Part shown: piece by piece, positions 53,701 to 63,823 of the stretch
How positions within the stretch are numbered: the stretch's first letter is position 1
How the letters are laid out: the number at the start of each line of letters is the position of its first letter
Source of the DNA: Ciona savignyi
Lineage: Eukaryota; Chordata; Ascidiacea; Phlebobranchia; Cionidae
Length of the DNA: 64,000 bases
Reading direction: 5' to 3'
NCBI GenBank assembly: GCA_000149265.1
Contig: CH003424.1
Location: 112,690 to 176,689 of the forward strand
Program-made: the position numbers and the translations under genes
The notes under the pieces: model-generated
Database searches by the model: none
What the model saw: the letters and a program-made list of their open reading frames with translations, nothing else
What the model was told of the DNA's origin: nothing

Positions 53701-56700
53701 ATCTGTCACGCGAATAACAGGAGTAAATCTCACCATGTATAAAAAAACGATTGCAATGATGAGGATTTGTTTTTTATTACCCTATACCNNNNNNNNNNNN
53801 NNNNNNNNNNNNNNNNNNNNNNNNNNNNNNNNNNNNNNNNNNNNNNNNNNNNNNNNNNNNNNNNNNNNNNNNNNNNNNNNNNNNNNNNATTCATATCAAC
53901 TACACTTCAAACCAACAATCGGCAACTCAAACAACGAACAATTCAAATTTACAAGAAGAATTATCAACATCGCTTGAAACTATCAATCTGCTACGGTAGG
54001 TTGTGGTTAAGTAGATGTTGCTGTTATAAAATGTGGTTTGGTAGATGCTGATATGATAAAGGGATACCACTTGCATTTTATATTCCAGAATACTCCAATT
54101 TGAAATTATTAAATGTAAAATCTTAAATTTATGTAAAAAAATCATATTGATATTTTTTTGTTACTTATATATATAATATTAATCTATAGTTCAGGTATTA
54201 AATAAAGTCTATGTGCAGATTGCTTAAATATTATTATAATGAAATACAGTTAGTTGCAAATTTTTACAAATTGATTTTAACATCGTTTTATTTTTAATGT
54301 TCTACCCAATTGTGAAAAAGGATATTTAAAAACAAGTATTCTAGAAATCTTGATGATCCTTTGTGTCTTGGCTATGGTTAGAGACAAGTTGCTTCAGTAC
54401 ATATACAATTCCAGGTTCCAAAGCTACAATAGCAGATTATTAGCATGCAGCATGCTTACCATTGATCAATTTGACAAGACCAAAGCAATAAGAGTTATTT
54501 ATAACGTCAAGTTCCTTGGTTAAATCACATCTGGAGCATGACTGATCAATTCTGTCTACTCCCCAAGTACAGTCAGACTGTGTCATGACATCCTATCCAT
54601 CAATTAGACCAGCTGCAATTGCATAATCATTTTGAGGTTAATGTTATTTAGGCAAAGGTTAAATCTAGGTTGTTATTGTAGAGTTGGTTTAAAATTTGTA
54701 TGATAATGGTTGATGGGTACAATTTGTAAACCAACATTCCCTACCAATAACATTGTTTCATCAAATACTTGTAGCCATTATCGGACCACGGCCAATTGTA
54801 TTTCACATTCACTTTACAGGGAGCAGAATGGAGGGTTAAAGTCGATGATTTCGAATTTGCAAATGGAAATAGACCAAACAGCCCATCCAAACAACGAACC
54901 AGCTACTCAAATTGATTCTAACCAACAGGTGTTTATGAAGCGCTTATGTTTATATAAGTAAGCCAAGAAGCAATTTTAACATTGCTTGTAATAAATCCAC
55001 CCTGGCTGCTATAGTGCCCCATGAATAATTGCTTTGTTTTTTACCGCTAAGATTCGAACCCATGATATGATGGTCACCCAATACCGTTTTTTATATATTA
55101 AAATTGTTGTATCAGTCATGCTTACCATTCGGCCACACAACCTTTTAGTCATCGTATTACATTTCTATTATTTGTATAACCGACCACCAGGTCAGCTAGC
55201 GAGCTTAAACCCGTTTTTGTCATTGTATAACATTTCTATGATTGTCAGATCCCACCACTTGGTGAACTAGCGAGCTTAAACCGTTTTTGTCATTGTATAA
55301 TATTTCTATGATTTTCAGGTCCCACCACTGGGTGAGCTAGCGAGCTTGAACCAGGTGATGGCCGAGCGGGACTTCCTCACCACTCAGATCGAGGAGCATA
55401 AGCAGGAGAGACACAAACTCCTCGACAAGCTTCATGCGCTGCAGAATGAGAAGAAGAACCTCTCCTCCCCCGAGTCCGACCCTGGATACCAGGATCTCTC
55501 CCACAACATGTCCCTGCTTCAGGTTTGTGCTAAACTTAAACTCCAGGGAGTTGCAAAATGCGCAGAAAAAACACAGGAAAATGTGCATATAAATACACAA
55601 TGAAATGCATTATAAATGTAAGGGCAAAAAGTGCAGGTGTGTAAAGCTTTTGTATTGTATCGTACAATGTTTCGTCAAGTTATGCTCTAAACTCGTCAAA
55701 TTATGCTCTAAACCCCTTTAAAGGAGTTGCAAAATGTACATATAAATACACAATAAAATCAATTATAAATGTAAGGGCAAAAAGTGAAGGTGTGTAAAGC
55801 TTTTGTATTGGATGGTACAAGGTTTCGTCACATTGTTACCTGTCTAGTTTAAAGCAAAGTTTTGTTTGGATTCACTTGCAGTATGATATTCTAGTGTAGT
55901 GTTCTTAAACTTTTTCAGTCGCACCCCCCTTGAGATTTGTGATTCATGCTCACGCCTCACCTACTCATAAATTAAATTTACGAAAAATAGAACAATAATT
56001 TATTTGCCATTACCCTGCTTAGTGTGAAGGATGCAACTGTTTTTGGGAAACTAGTCGTTTAATTCGAGGCTTTGTTGAAGACAACGAACATCGAATATCT
56101 GCTTTGCATTCCAGTTTGTTACGTACGACATTTTTGTCACTGTCATGCTCGTGCCCCCCTTGAGAAGCTTTCATGCCCCCCAAGGGTTGGCGCGCCCCCC
56201 AGTTTAAGAACCCCTGATCTACTGTATGTTTGAGGTCACACAGGCAATCATGAGATTACTTTCTACTGTATAACTCAACTAAATGATTGTATAACTTGAT
56301 TGCTGCCGTCATAGGATCGATTCGCGACAGTGATGAGAGCCAAAGTGGAGGCTGAAAGTCGAGTTGAAGATTTGGAACACATCAATCTCCAGTTGCAGAA
56401 TGAATGCGATACTATTGGTAAGTTAACTCACGTTTAGTATTTACTCCTAGTGTGCTTATAATGGAAAACAGCCTTGTTTTACCTATTTAAATTTCTGGTA
56501 TAATTCTGGGCATGAATACCTCAATCCAGTGGAATTAATAATTCAATCAAAATTTCATGAATATTCAACACGCTACAGTAGTATTATATTTGTTAATGCA
56601 GGGTAATCAGTCAGTCTTCAACTCATTACACTTTTAAACTAAATCTTCTACTTGCGACAGTGAAAAATTGTGCGTTTGGAATGTTTATTTGTTTTTTTCA

Positions 56701-57980
56701 CCTAGTAAAGCCTTGTTTATAAGGTTTGGCGATTGTTTTATGATCTAGTGTGTCCATGATTTTCAGACTAGGTAACTACTTGATCACCTTAGCCTATTAC
56801 CTGTCATTATCTCTCACACGGGGGCAGTGATAATGTCTCAATTTCATCTTCACACACATAAACAGGCGAATACATCACACTGTACCACAACCAACGACAA
56901 CTATTAAAGCAAAGACACAACGAAAAAGACGAATATGTGTCCTCAATGGCTCAGGAAAGAGAAGCCATGCAGGTAAAATTAGTTGGTTTTTCTTTACTTA
57001 GCCTATTGCATAAAGTTGGAAGCATATTGCATAGAGTTGTTGGTTGGTAGCATATGCATGAACAGAAAAATCACTTGGTTGTGGTCTCTATTGCACCTTT
57101 GGTCATTGATTAAACCCTAATGCAAATGTCTCTTTAGTACCACATATTCTAATAGCTTTGGTATCTGAACATATGCATGATGTATTATGACTTGTGTAAT
57201 GTGACTTAATATTTGTTGAGGTGCACACATCTTTTTCCACAGGTTAGCCAGTATAATTCCACATATTCCTTTTATGTTGCCATGCCTTTTTGGTTAGTTA
57301 ATTTTACCTTATTTATTGGATTATATAGTTTTTGGAAATTAAAATGTCTGCAAGGATTATTATTTGGTGATTTAAAACGCTACTCCACTTAAAAATTTAA
57401 ATTGTTTTACAGCATTATGTGATGGTTGTATCACTACGACTAATTTTATATGGAACCGGTCACATTTTATATTAATTTACCTGACATAAAGAAGTTAAGA
57501 ACCTATCACAATCTTTATGACTCATTTTTCCAGCAAAAGCTTGAAAAGCTCCAGTCTCTTGTGCTGTCTTTACTGAGCGCTCGAGAATCTGCGAAAAACC
57601 TGACATCGACTCCCCATCGGCGAAAACTGGACCCAAAGATTGATGACAGCGTGCTGGATGGGCTGTCCAGCAGCACCAGCTACCCAGCTGACTGGCCGGA
57701 TATGTTGGAAGATGAGGAAGCCAGGCAGCCTACCAGACCTGATATTTTACCCGAGAACGCCTCCTTGCCTTCCCACGGCAAAAATCGATTGACTCTTGAT
57801 GGTGAGAAGTCCCTTCCCGGCAAACTTGAGCGGTTGGACCTCGGCACGGAGAGAGAGGACGCCACGGCAACCCAGATTATCTCCTTGCTCGAGCAAATGC
57901 AGAAACCCACGTTCCCAACCCCAGATGAAGCCCCACGTGGGTTCTGTCTCCGATACTCCGGTCGATACACGGCGGTTTAA
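40504..57980 (+). CDS. GOLGA2: Golgin subfamily A member 2 (GM130), 23 exons, one in a gap
   Basis: Coiled-coil golgin of the cis-Golgi that tethers vesicles with p115 and GRASP65 and supports Golgi stacking and mitosis. Exons: 40504-40554, 41708-41794, 42343-42684, 43465-43550, 44116-44263, 44651-44770, 44861-44923, 45307-45507, 46224-46343, 46846-46926, 47901-47987, 48747-48854, 49554-49673, 50181-50314, 51006-51198, 53012-53125, 53486-53560, gap..53995, 54820-54928, 55319-55522, 56315-56417, 56866-56972, 57534-57980. They give about 1070 codons plus the gap; human GM130 is about 1000. Diagnostic matches: N-terminal KIAAAKRRLRQ, TAESLLQISNKLNGI, VQMQTIGILVAEKQEL, DKTTISRALMQNKQLKHQLE with EGFVKL, CDTIGEYITLYHNQR, and the C-terminal ATQIISLLEQMQKP. 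Phases agree at all readable junctions. Exon 1 is the least certain, because it is short and rests on the basic N-terminus. Confidence 0.93.
40670..40810 (+). mobile_element. MITE family B, partial
   Basis: Contains GTTAGGGTTGGGGTTAAAGT, GTTCTGGGGTTGAGATTAGT and CCTTAGCAATTTTAGTG, the central part of family B, in GM130 intron 1. The ends are not clear. Confidence 0.65.
40923..41276 (+). mobile_element. MITE family B, possibly interrupted copy
   Basis: Left end GGGTAAAACTAAAAGGAGG and right end CTCCATTTAGTGTTACC match family B, but the interior is longer and contains a foreign segment (41040-41160). It may be a nested or rearranged copy. Confidence 0.6.
43060..43260. repeat. Dispersed AT-rich repeat, GM130 intron 3
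   Basis: Shares TTCCAGAATCAAGATTT, GAACAAAATAAG and CAATT(C/T)G segments in the same order with 46365-46510 in intron 9, and more weakly with 42720-42880. The element type is unknown. Confidence 0.55.
46365..46510. repeat. Dispersed AT-rich repeat, GM130 intron 9
   Basis: Partner of 43060-43260; ATTCCAGAATCAAGATTTTG and GAAACAAAATGAGTTTTGTT are the clearest shared blocks. Confidence 0.55.
50617..50985 (-). repeat. tRNA-derived SINE with duplicated head
   Basis: Minus-strand SINE in GM130 intron 14. The head segment (CCAGACTAA, ACATGCTAGATACCAGTTTC, GAACCTGCAACCCTTCGATT on the plus strand) is present twice in tandem, period about 74 bp. It ends about 20 bp before exon 15. Confidence 0.82.
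51205..51360. repeat. Imperfect tandem duplication after GM130 exon 15
   Basis: AATTGATAATCTTTTTACT and TTTAAGCCTATGTT each occur twice with a period near 75-90 bp, beginning 10-20 bp after the exon 15 donor. Confidence 0.6.
51552..52665. mobile_element. hAT-like 1.1-kb element with perfect 8-bp TSD
   Basis: Inverted ends CATAGGCGCCAAGTT and AACTTGGCGCCTATG bound 1114 bp in GM130 intron 15. Flanks are a perfect TGTACACA duplication (51544-51551 and 52666-52673). The subterminal regions are rich in GCGC and GGTGCG on both sides. A 90-codon open frame (52237-52509) has no recognised similarity, so the element is probably non-autonomous. Confidence 0.88.
53789..53888. other. Assembly gap of exactly 100 N
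   Basis: The run is exactly 100 N, the usual placeholder for a gap of unknown size. It removes the 5' part of one GM130 exon, which resumes at 53889 in frame (readable stretch ends SLETINLLR before the donor at 53996). Confidence 0.97.
55050..55145 (-). repeat. tRNA-like repeat, second family
   Basis: On the minus strand GGTTGTGTGGCCGAATGGTA, then AGCATGACTGATAC, spacer, and ATGGGTTCGAATCTTAGC. It matches 31258-31351 in box order and spacing. The T-stem is weak and no acceptor stem forms. Confidence 0.6.
55181..55318. repeat. Tandem copies of the GM130 exon 20 acceptor region
   Basis: A unit of about 70 bp holding the end of intron 19 and the first codons of exon 20. The extra acceptor is at 55248|55249 (ATTGTCAG|ATCCCACCAC), the true one at 55318|55319 (ATTTTCAG|GTCCCACCAC). 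A third, partial copy begins near 55181. The extra copy reads IPPLGELASLN in frame before a TGA at 55309-55311. Confidence 0.92.
55545..55830. repeat. About 176-bp tandem duplication after GM130 exon 20
   Basis: GGAGTTGCAAAATG, then TACACAATaAAAT, TAAATGTAAGGGCAAAAAGT and GTGTGTAAAGCTTTTGTATT recur with a period near 176 bp, starting about 24 bp after the exon 20 donor. Confidence 0.75.
55897..56216. mobile_element. hAT-like element, older copy
   Basis: Ends TAGTGTTCTTAAACT and AGTTTAAGAACCCCTG are inverted with mismatches; subterminal CGCACCCCCCTT and GCGCGCCCCCC. Flanks TTCTAGTG and ATCTACTG match at 6 of 8. It sits in GM130 intron 20. Confidence 0.75.
56315..57980 (+). CDS. GOLGA2: GM130 C-terminal exons (21-23)
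   Basis: Exons 21-22 give the conserved ESRVEDLEHINLQLQ and CDTIGEYITLYHNQRQLLKQ block followed by HNEKDEYVSSMAQE. Exon 23 (149 codons with stop) carries LEKLQSLVLSLL, a variable acidic and proline-rich tail, and ATQIISLLEQMQKP, then ends RYSGRYTAV. In vertebrates the extreme C-terminus (ending ITVI) docks into the GRASP65 PDZ region; the T-A-V end here would suit the same role, by inference. The stop TAA is at 57978-57980. Confidence 0.93.
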
Positions 57981-58416
57981 ATCTTAGTTATTCTAGGTGC
58001 TGTAGCGATATACCGGTTGTTACTGTTTATGTGTGTACAAAATTTGTAAGATAAAATTAATATATTCTATTTATCAGTTAGTTTTCGAAGAATCCATGTT
58101 TTTATCATTTTGACTTTTATGTAAATCTCTAAAAGATTGGTTACAATGCTGCAAAGGGAGAAAAAACTACGTCTTTGGTGCTGCTTGTTGGCATTAACTT
58201 AGCACGCAAAATATTAAACTTTAAAAACTGCGTAGCTGCTTTTTCTATTGCAGTATTCTCGCCAACTAGGCTTGCATGCTAGTACCCTATTATTCATTCT
58301 CTTATGCTTTATTTTCTGTAGATTTCCTATTCCATTGTCATACAAGGGTGGTGTACCTTTGAAGTGCTTGAAATATAATTATGGGAGAAGCAATATTGTC
58401 TTTTCCAATATTATGG

Positions 58417-58640
58417 TTAGGATGGGATATTCATGTTTATCCCCGTGAATGGGAAGAGTTAAAACACGGGCAATCGTCAGATCACCTCGCGCCTACCGTC
58501 GGGTTAACGGGGTTATTGCAGTGTGTTGTGTATGATTCACACGTTCCATTAATTTTGTAGAACCCATTAATCCGTTCAGTCAATGTCCGTAAAGTGCCTT
58601 GCCCAACGACACAACCGTCTAGCTTGCGATCTGTTTCGCA
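58417..58640 (-). repeat. tRNA-derived SINE, 3' part
   Basis: Plus-strand order GGGATATTCATGTTTATCCC, CACGGGCAATCGTCAGATCA, GAACCCATTAATCCG, ACACAACCGTCTAGCTTGCG. The head is lost. Confidence 0.83.
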
Positions 58641-58689
58641 TCGGCCCCCGCGCGAACAGTACTGTGGTGGAGCTGGCTTTAGCAGAAGA

Positions 58690-58885
58690 GTGGATCAGAG
58701 TGCTATTGCACTGTATTGTGTATGATTGAGACGTTTATTTAATTTGGTAGAACCCATCAATCCCCTGGGTTCAGGTGATGTCTGCTAAGTGCTTTGCCCA
58801 AAGACACAATCGTATAGCTATCAGCTTTTCCGGTCCTACAACCTTTCGGGTCACACTTTTACCGATTAAGAGAATTCGCGGGCCG
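58690..58885 (-). repeat. tRNA-derived SINE, diverged
   Basis: Contains GTGTATGATTGAGACGTTTA, AGAACCCATCAATCCCCTGG and CCGGTCCTACAACCTTTCGG in minus-strand order. The distal end is missing. Confidence 0.72.
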
Positions 58886-58921
58886 AGTTTATCGGCAATA
58901 CTGTGATGAATTGTCCGACCG

Positions 58922-59200
58922 CATAGTTGAAATGGGTAGTGCGCCGGCTTTTAAGAAAAAGGTTTTTGCGGCGATACTAAATATTTGGTGGTCGATTGTG
59001 TCCTTGGGCAAGGCACTCAACCGACATCACCTGAATCCAGTGGATTGATGGGGTGTTCTCAAACTAAAATGACTTCTAAATTTTACAGAATACACTGCAA
59101 TAGTGAACTGGTGGTGGGTGCGAGGTAATCTGATGATAACTAGTGTGATTGCGTTTTCCAATTCTAAAATAATAATATTCTATCTTGTCCTTACACTACG
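58922..59200 (+). repeat. tRNA-derived SINE, diverged
   Basis: Plus-strand body with GTCGATTGTGTCCTTGGGCA, AATCCAGTGGATTGATGGG, TACACTGCAATAG and TGGTGGGTGCGAGGTAATCT. The tail is weak. Confidence 0.75.
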
Positions 59201-59524
59201 TGTCATACCTGCCTGTTTAATGAAGCGTAAAGATTCGAAGATGCGCATATATTCGACAATTTGATTTAAAAAAATCTTATAATACTACTTAAAATAATTT
59301 TTGATTAAAGTAAACTTAAATAAATTAGAACTTTCTGCCTTTCATAACGAAAAACTGCTAAAACGACAGTTTATTGTACGGGAATTCCCCGCCACAAAGA
59401 CATCCATACGTCATACAGTTTGCACACCGATGCTTAAACCGCGCATGATTGATAACTAGTAACTACAGTTTTAGCTAAATATTTTCAAGCTGGAAGACGG
59501 TAGAACTGAACTGTAAACTAAAAA

Positions 59525-62500
59525 ATGAACTTATCACCTGATGGAGACGCGTTGGTAAAGGAAATAACACTGTACAACAAACGGCCAGTTTGGCTACACG
59601 GTTACTTAGTGCCCTTTGTGCTTGCTTATGCTGGCGCTGGTTGGTTTTGGTGGCAGAATTATGGGATGGAAAGATACGAAGTTGGGATAATTATTGCGGC
59701 TTCAATACTTCTACTTCAAATTCTCTCCGTGTTGTCATGCTTCTGGTCGGTTCATTGGAGATGCTGGCTGACATGCACTAAGGTATTTAAGCATCATTAA
59801 ATCGCTTTGGGTTAAAATTAATATTCATTTTTATGTTTATCTCTGTAAATGGGAAAACACAAGGTGGGGTAAAACACGGGTAATTGAATTACATTGCCCA
59901 CAGTCGGATTTTTGGTGCTATAACAGTGTGTCTGAGACATTTCTTTAATTTGGTAGAATCCATCAGGCCTTTTGTCCACAAATGCTTTGCCCTCTGGACA
60001 CATCCGACTAACTAGCGACCATTTTGAACCTGAACCCCTAAGGTTTAAAGGCAATTTACAAAATTAATTGATGCCAATCGTGCCAACACTAAAGGAGGGA
60101 AATAAGAACGGAGAAAAAACTTACTTATATTAGAGAAACTAACCCTGAATCTTAAACACTCATCCTAAATCCAAAACTACCCTAACTCCCACTCAATATT
60201 GACACTAATCCTATTGACCCAACCTTCCTTTTAATGTACAGTTTCCCCCATTTCCTCATTTTAATAATTGTTATTCCATAGGATTAAGAGGCATTCTAGG
60301 AGAACAACTGGATTTCTATTACAATTACTAAACTAAATAGTCATTTTAGTACAGAGGTAGTGGTGTCAGTGTGTAATAACGGTTTTGATTTTTTAGGCAA
60401 AATCGCCACAAACTGCTGGATTTGCAAAGGTTGTTCCAACTCCTCACAATGGCTCATCTGAGCTTGTGCCCGTTTCAAGACAGGAGTCTTCTAATAAGGA
60501 TCTGAAGATATCACTGGAGTTCCAAAAAGTTTGGGCTTACTTGATAGTATTTTTTATAGATTATCCATTTTAAGCCGAGCACATGTCTAGATTATTTCTA
60601 TAAGTTTTGTATAAAAGCTTTTTGTTTTATTATCCACATTTTGAACTTCGCGTCCACTCATAGGCTTTTACCGCAAATGATTAGAAACTATAAATAGAAA
60701 CTCATGCAACATTGAACATGGCCGTTAAGTAGAATTTATAAAATTTAATTAACTTTTTAAAACTAGTGAACATTGCTATACAAAGCTAAGCACAGCATGA
60801 TGTCTATTCCCAAGGATGGAAAAATGCAGTAGGCGTTATATTGAAGTCTTATCACCTTGTAAAATTGTTTAACTATTTTAAAGAGTTAACCACTGGGTTC
60901 TTAACAACATAATTGCCTTGGCCATGAACACAACCGACTTACAGCTAGTTCTGATCCCACTAGCTGTCTGATTGCCGGAACACCTATAAATTAGCTACCA
61001 GCCAAAAAAAGTATTAAAATATTTATACCAGTATTATCCCAAGCCCTAATATTTTTGTGAACCTTCCACACTGTTCTTATTACAAGTGATCCCAACTTTC
61101 GACCCCAAAAAATTGTAGCATCACCATTCCAATGTCAAACAACGTATTCTTAGAATTTATACCAAGAAATCAAATACATTTTTGTATTTAAACTTGCTTG
61201 TTGAACATCAACCAAAAATAATAAGACTTAATGAACATTTTTTCCTTTGACCTATAGCACATTTTTCTAAACTTTTGAAATTTTTTTAACTTTAACTTAA
61301 CCAGCAGTTTTTACAGGTTTTTATTAAAACTGCAAATACAATTAAATAAACTGCATTTTACAATTTAGCGTACGTAACTGTTGCCATCTTTTGTGCATTT
61401 TTTTAATTTGACTACAGCCAACTAGCTGAATTGTTTGCAAAATCTACATTTGTTCAATTATAAATATTAAACACCCAGTTCTTGTATACATATTGTGTGT
61501 ATTTATAGGTTGTTTATGTTTACGACGGAGATGAGAAAAAACGTTTTGAGGCAATATCCTTTCCAGTGAGTGAAAGTTTCAAGTTCTACCAAAACTACAA
61601 AGGATTTCAGGATGAACAAGAATGCAACTCAGCTAAGGAGCTGTATGGAAATAATCAGTACGTTGGGTTAAAGTGTTTTTTACATTAATTGAAAACATTT
61701 TGCCATAAAGTTTAAAAACATTGTGTATAGTATTTGGCTTAAGTGGCAAAATGTAAAAAATTAAATGACAATAATATGTTGTATATATATATATATTTAT
61801 ATATATGTCGGGATGTTGTTTGTTTTTTCAGCATTATTAAACCAGTAGATAGCCTATTCATTTAACATTATTTAAAAAGTTATATATGAAACAGAGATCC
61901 TCAATAATTGCTGTCTATACTGCTACACAGGAAATGAACATGCCATTTAATGCAAAATATGCATTTCTTAATTATAAGGCAACTAATTTTGTCTTTTATC
62001 ACCACATAAAGTAAATCATTTTTAATTGCTAAAACAACACAAAGTTTATTTTTTTCTACTTCATTACATTACACAAAAATGGCGTAATTATTTTAAGTTA
62101 AGGAGGCAGAATAAAAGAAAAAAGTGATGTGGCCATTAAACTTTGCATTCACCAAAATAAAATAAATTGCAATTGAAAATTTTAAATCACAATTAATTAA
62201 ACAAACCTTGACAAAAAGTGTGCAAGCACGACCGAGCACTAAGGGAGTAGCCGACTTTATAAGATTTTTTAAACTGGCATCATAGATTTCACATAATATA
62301 AAAACGACTGTACAACTATGAAAGTGCTGTTTTTTTCAGTTTAAGCCAATATTAATGTTTCCTGCTAAGATTCCTATTAATTTCAAAATACATTTACAGA
62401 ATGGGAATGGTCATTCCAGAATTTAAAGAACTTTTTCAAGAAAGAGCAACTGCCCCTTTCTTTGTTTTCCAGGTGAGCTTAGTATATTTTCTAAAATGGT

Positions 62501-63823
62501 TGAATCTAAAAGTTTCCATAATCAGTATGGTCAAGACTTTATTTTAGTTTCTTTTAACCCAATAAGAGGGAAAGCGGGAAAGAGGAAAACTGCACACTAA
62601 AATAAATATTAGGGCATTAAAGTTAGTTTTAAACATGGGTTTAGAGTTAGGGTTAGTTCTGGGGTTGAGATTAGTGTTTAGGGAAGGGTTACAATTTATT
62701 TCCATAGTTTTGTTGAGCAGTTTCCCTCCATCCCTCCCGCTTTTACTCCCTTTAGCAATGTCCCCCAATAAGTCCTACTAAGTTCAGCAATGTTTATTTA
62801 ATGGCTTGCTATGGGTGATTTCCGATTACACAGCTGTAGAAGTTGTTAAGTTGTTGTTTCTCCAAGCATTCTGATGCATCATCATAATAAAATGCTTGTA
62901 GTAGCTTGTATTCACTTAAGCAGCATAAAAACATACCTACACTAAAACATAAAATTCTTGTAGCTCTGAATATATTATTTCACTTTTTATTAAGTATGTT
63001 AAAATTTTAAGCGGAATTTGCCCAGGTTGCATCCAACATACCTCTGGCTTAATGTCTTAGTTAATAGGTAATCACTGGCTACTGTACAAAGTTATCCAAC
63101 TGGACTAATGCTTTATGTATTGTTTGTGTATATTTGTTGGATTAGTTTGTAATTATCTAATAGATTTGAAGTATAATGCAAATTTGCAGTTCTGAAACAA
63201 AAATCAAAACCACTGGCCAGCTAGTCAGTTGTGTCCTAAGGCAAGGCACTTAAAGGACAGAACTTGAAACCAGCGGTTAAATTAGTTAAACAAATAAACT
63301 GTGGACGTGACGGGATGTAAAAATTGCCCGTATAATCCCGCCCCCTGCATTTTTCCCATCACCGGAAATAAACATTAGTATCCGCGTTACACTTTTAGGT
63401 GAGTTTTCAATAACCTGTAGTCAGCAGCTCTCAACGTTTTTTTTTATAAAATGCTTGTATTCACTTAAGCAGCATAAAAACACAACTACACTAAAACATA
63501 CTACAACAGGTCATATAAAATCAAATAGAAAGTAAAGTCTAACGTTTTTTTGGCGGAAAGATAACGATAAATGCGACAGGTAATTAGCAATCATTGCACG
63601 CATCAAAATCACCCACCAAGATAAAACATTGTAACATCCTTAATCCTAAAACACTTTTACTTTTCAGGTTTTCTGTGTTGTGTTATGGTGTTTAGATGAA
63701 TATTGGTATTACTCATTGTTCACTTTGTTCATGCTCATCACATTTGAGGCTTCTCTTGTGTGGCAACAGCTCAGGAATATGTCTGAGATTCGAAAAATGG
63801 GAAACAAACCTTATCCTATTAAT
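59525..63823 (+). CDS. ATP13A1: ATP13A1 (P5A ATPase), first five exons, incomplete
   Basis: ER P-type ATPase of the P5A class that extracts mis-inserted transmembrane helices. Exons: 59525-59782, 60397-60528, 61509-61657, 62400-62472, 63668-63823; the last has a GTAAGT donor, so the gene continues past the window. The 256 visible residues match the family N-terminus: two hydrophobic segments in exon 1 ([20 protein letters not shown], then [20 protein letters not shown]), [61 protein letters not shown], and [17 protein letters not shown] before [20 protein letters not shown]. The catalytic DKTGT loop lies downstream, outside the window. An in-frame TAA at 59519 supports the start. Confidence 0.96.
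59815..60050 (-). repeat. tRNA-derived SINE, diverged
   Basis: Minus-strand copy in ATP13A1 intron 1 (ATTCATTTTTATGTTTATCT at left; GGACACATCCGACTAACTAG and GCGACCATTTTGAACCTG at right). Confidence 0.75.
60082..60265 (-). mobile_element. MITE family B, diverged
   Basis: GCCAACACTAAAGGAGGG at left and an AAACTAACCCTGAATC to CAAAACTACCCTAACTCCC interior match the reverse orientation of family B. The right end is degraded. Confidence 0.6.
60810..60990 (-). repeat. SINE remnant
   Basis: Contains ACCACTGGGTTCTTAACAAC and CACAACCGACTTACAGCTAG in the minus-strand SINE order. Low similarity. Confidence 0.5.
61777..61808. repeat. (TA)n simple repeat
   Basis: A TA run broken by one extra T in ATP13A1 intron 3. 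Confidence 0.85.
62567..62764 (+). mobile_element. MITE family B copy with perfect 8-bp TSD
   Basis: Starts AGGGAAAGCGGGAAAGAGG and ends CTCCCTTTAGCAATGTCCC. Flanks are a perfect CCAATAAG duplication (62559-62566 and 62765-62772). The left inverted end is about 15 bp shorter than in other copies. Lies in ATP13A1 intron 4. Confidence 0.85.
63208..63395 (+). repeat. SINE, diverged, headless
   Basis: GGCCAGCTAGTCAGTTGTGT, then AAGGCAAGGCACTTAAAGG and a CCCGTATAATCCC..TTTTCCCATCACCGG pattern follow the SINE body order in ATP13A1 intron 4. Confidence 0.65.

Larger units (their letters stand above)
57981..59524. other. Spacer between GM130 and ATP13A1
   Basis: It holds the GM130 3' UTR (an ATTAAA is at 58213) and three SINE copies or fragments that fill most of 58417-59200. 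No further coding region was recognised. The last 300 bp should contain the ATP13A1 promoter. Confidence 0.6.

Noticed and set aside
55050..55145. Possible split tRNA gene (intron-bearing Leu/Ser type)
   Set aside because: The T-stem is weak and the acceptor stem does not form; the spacer between boxes is too irregular.
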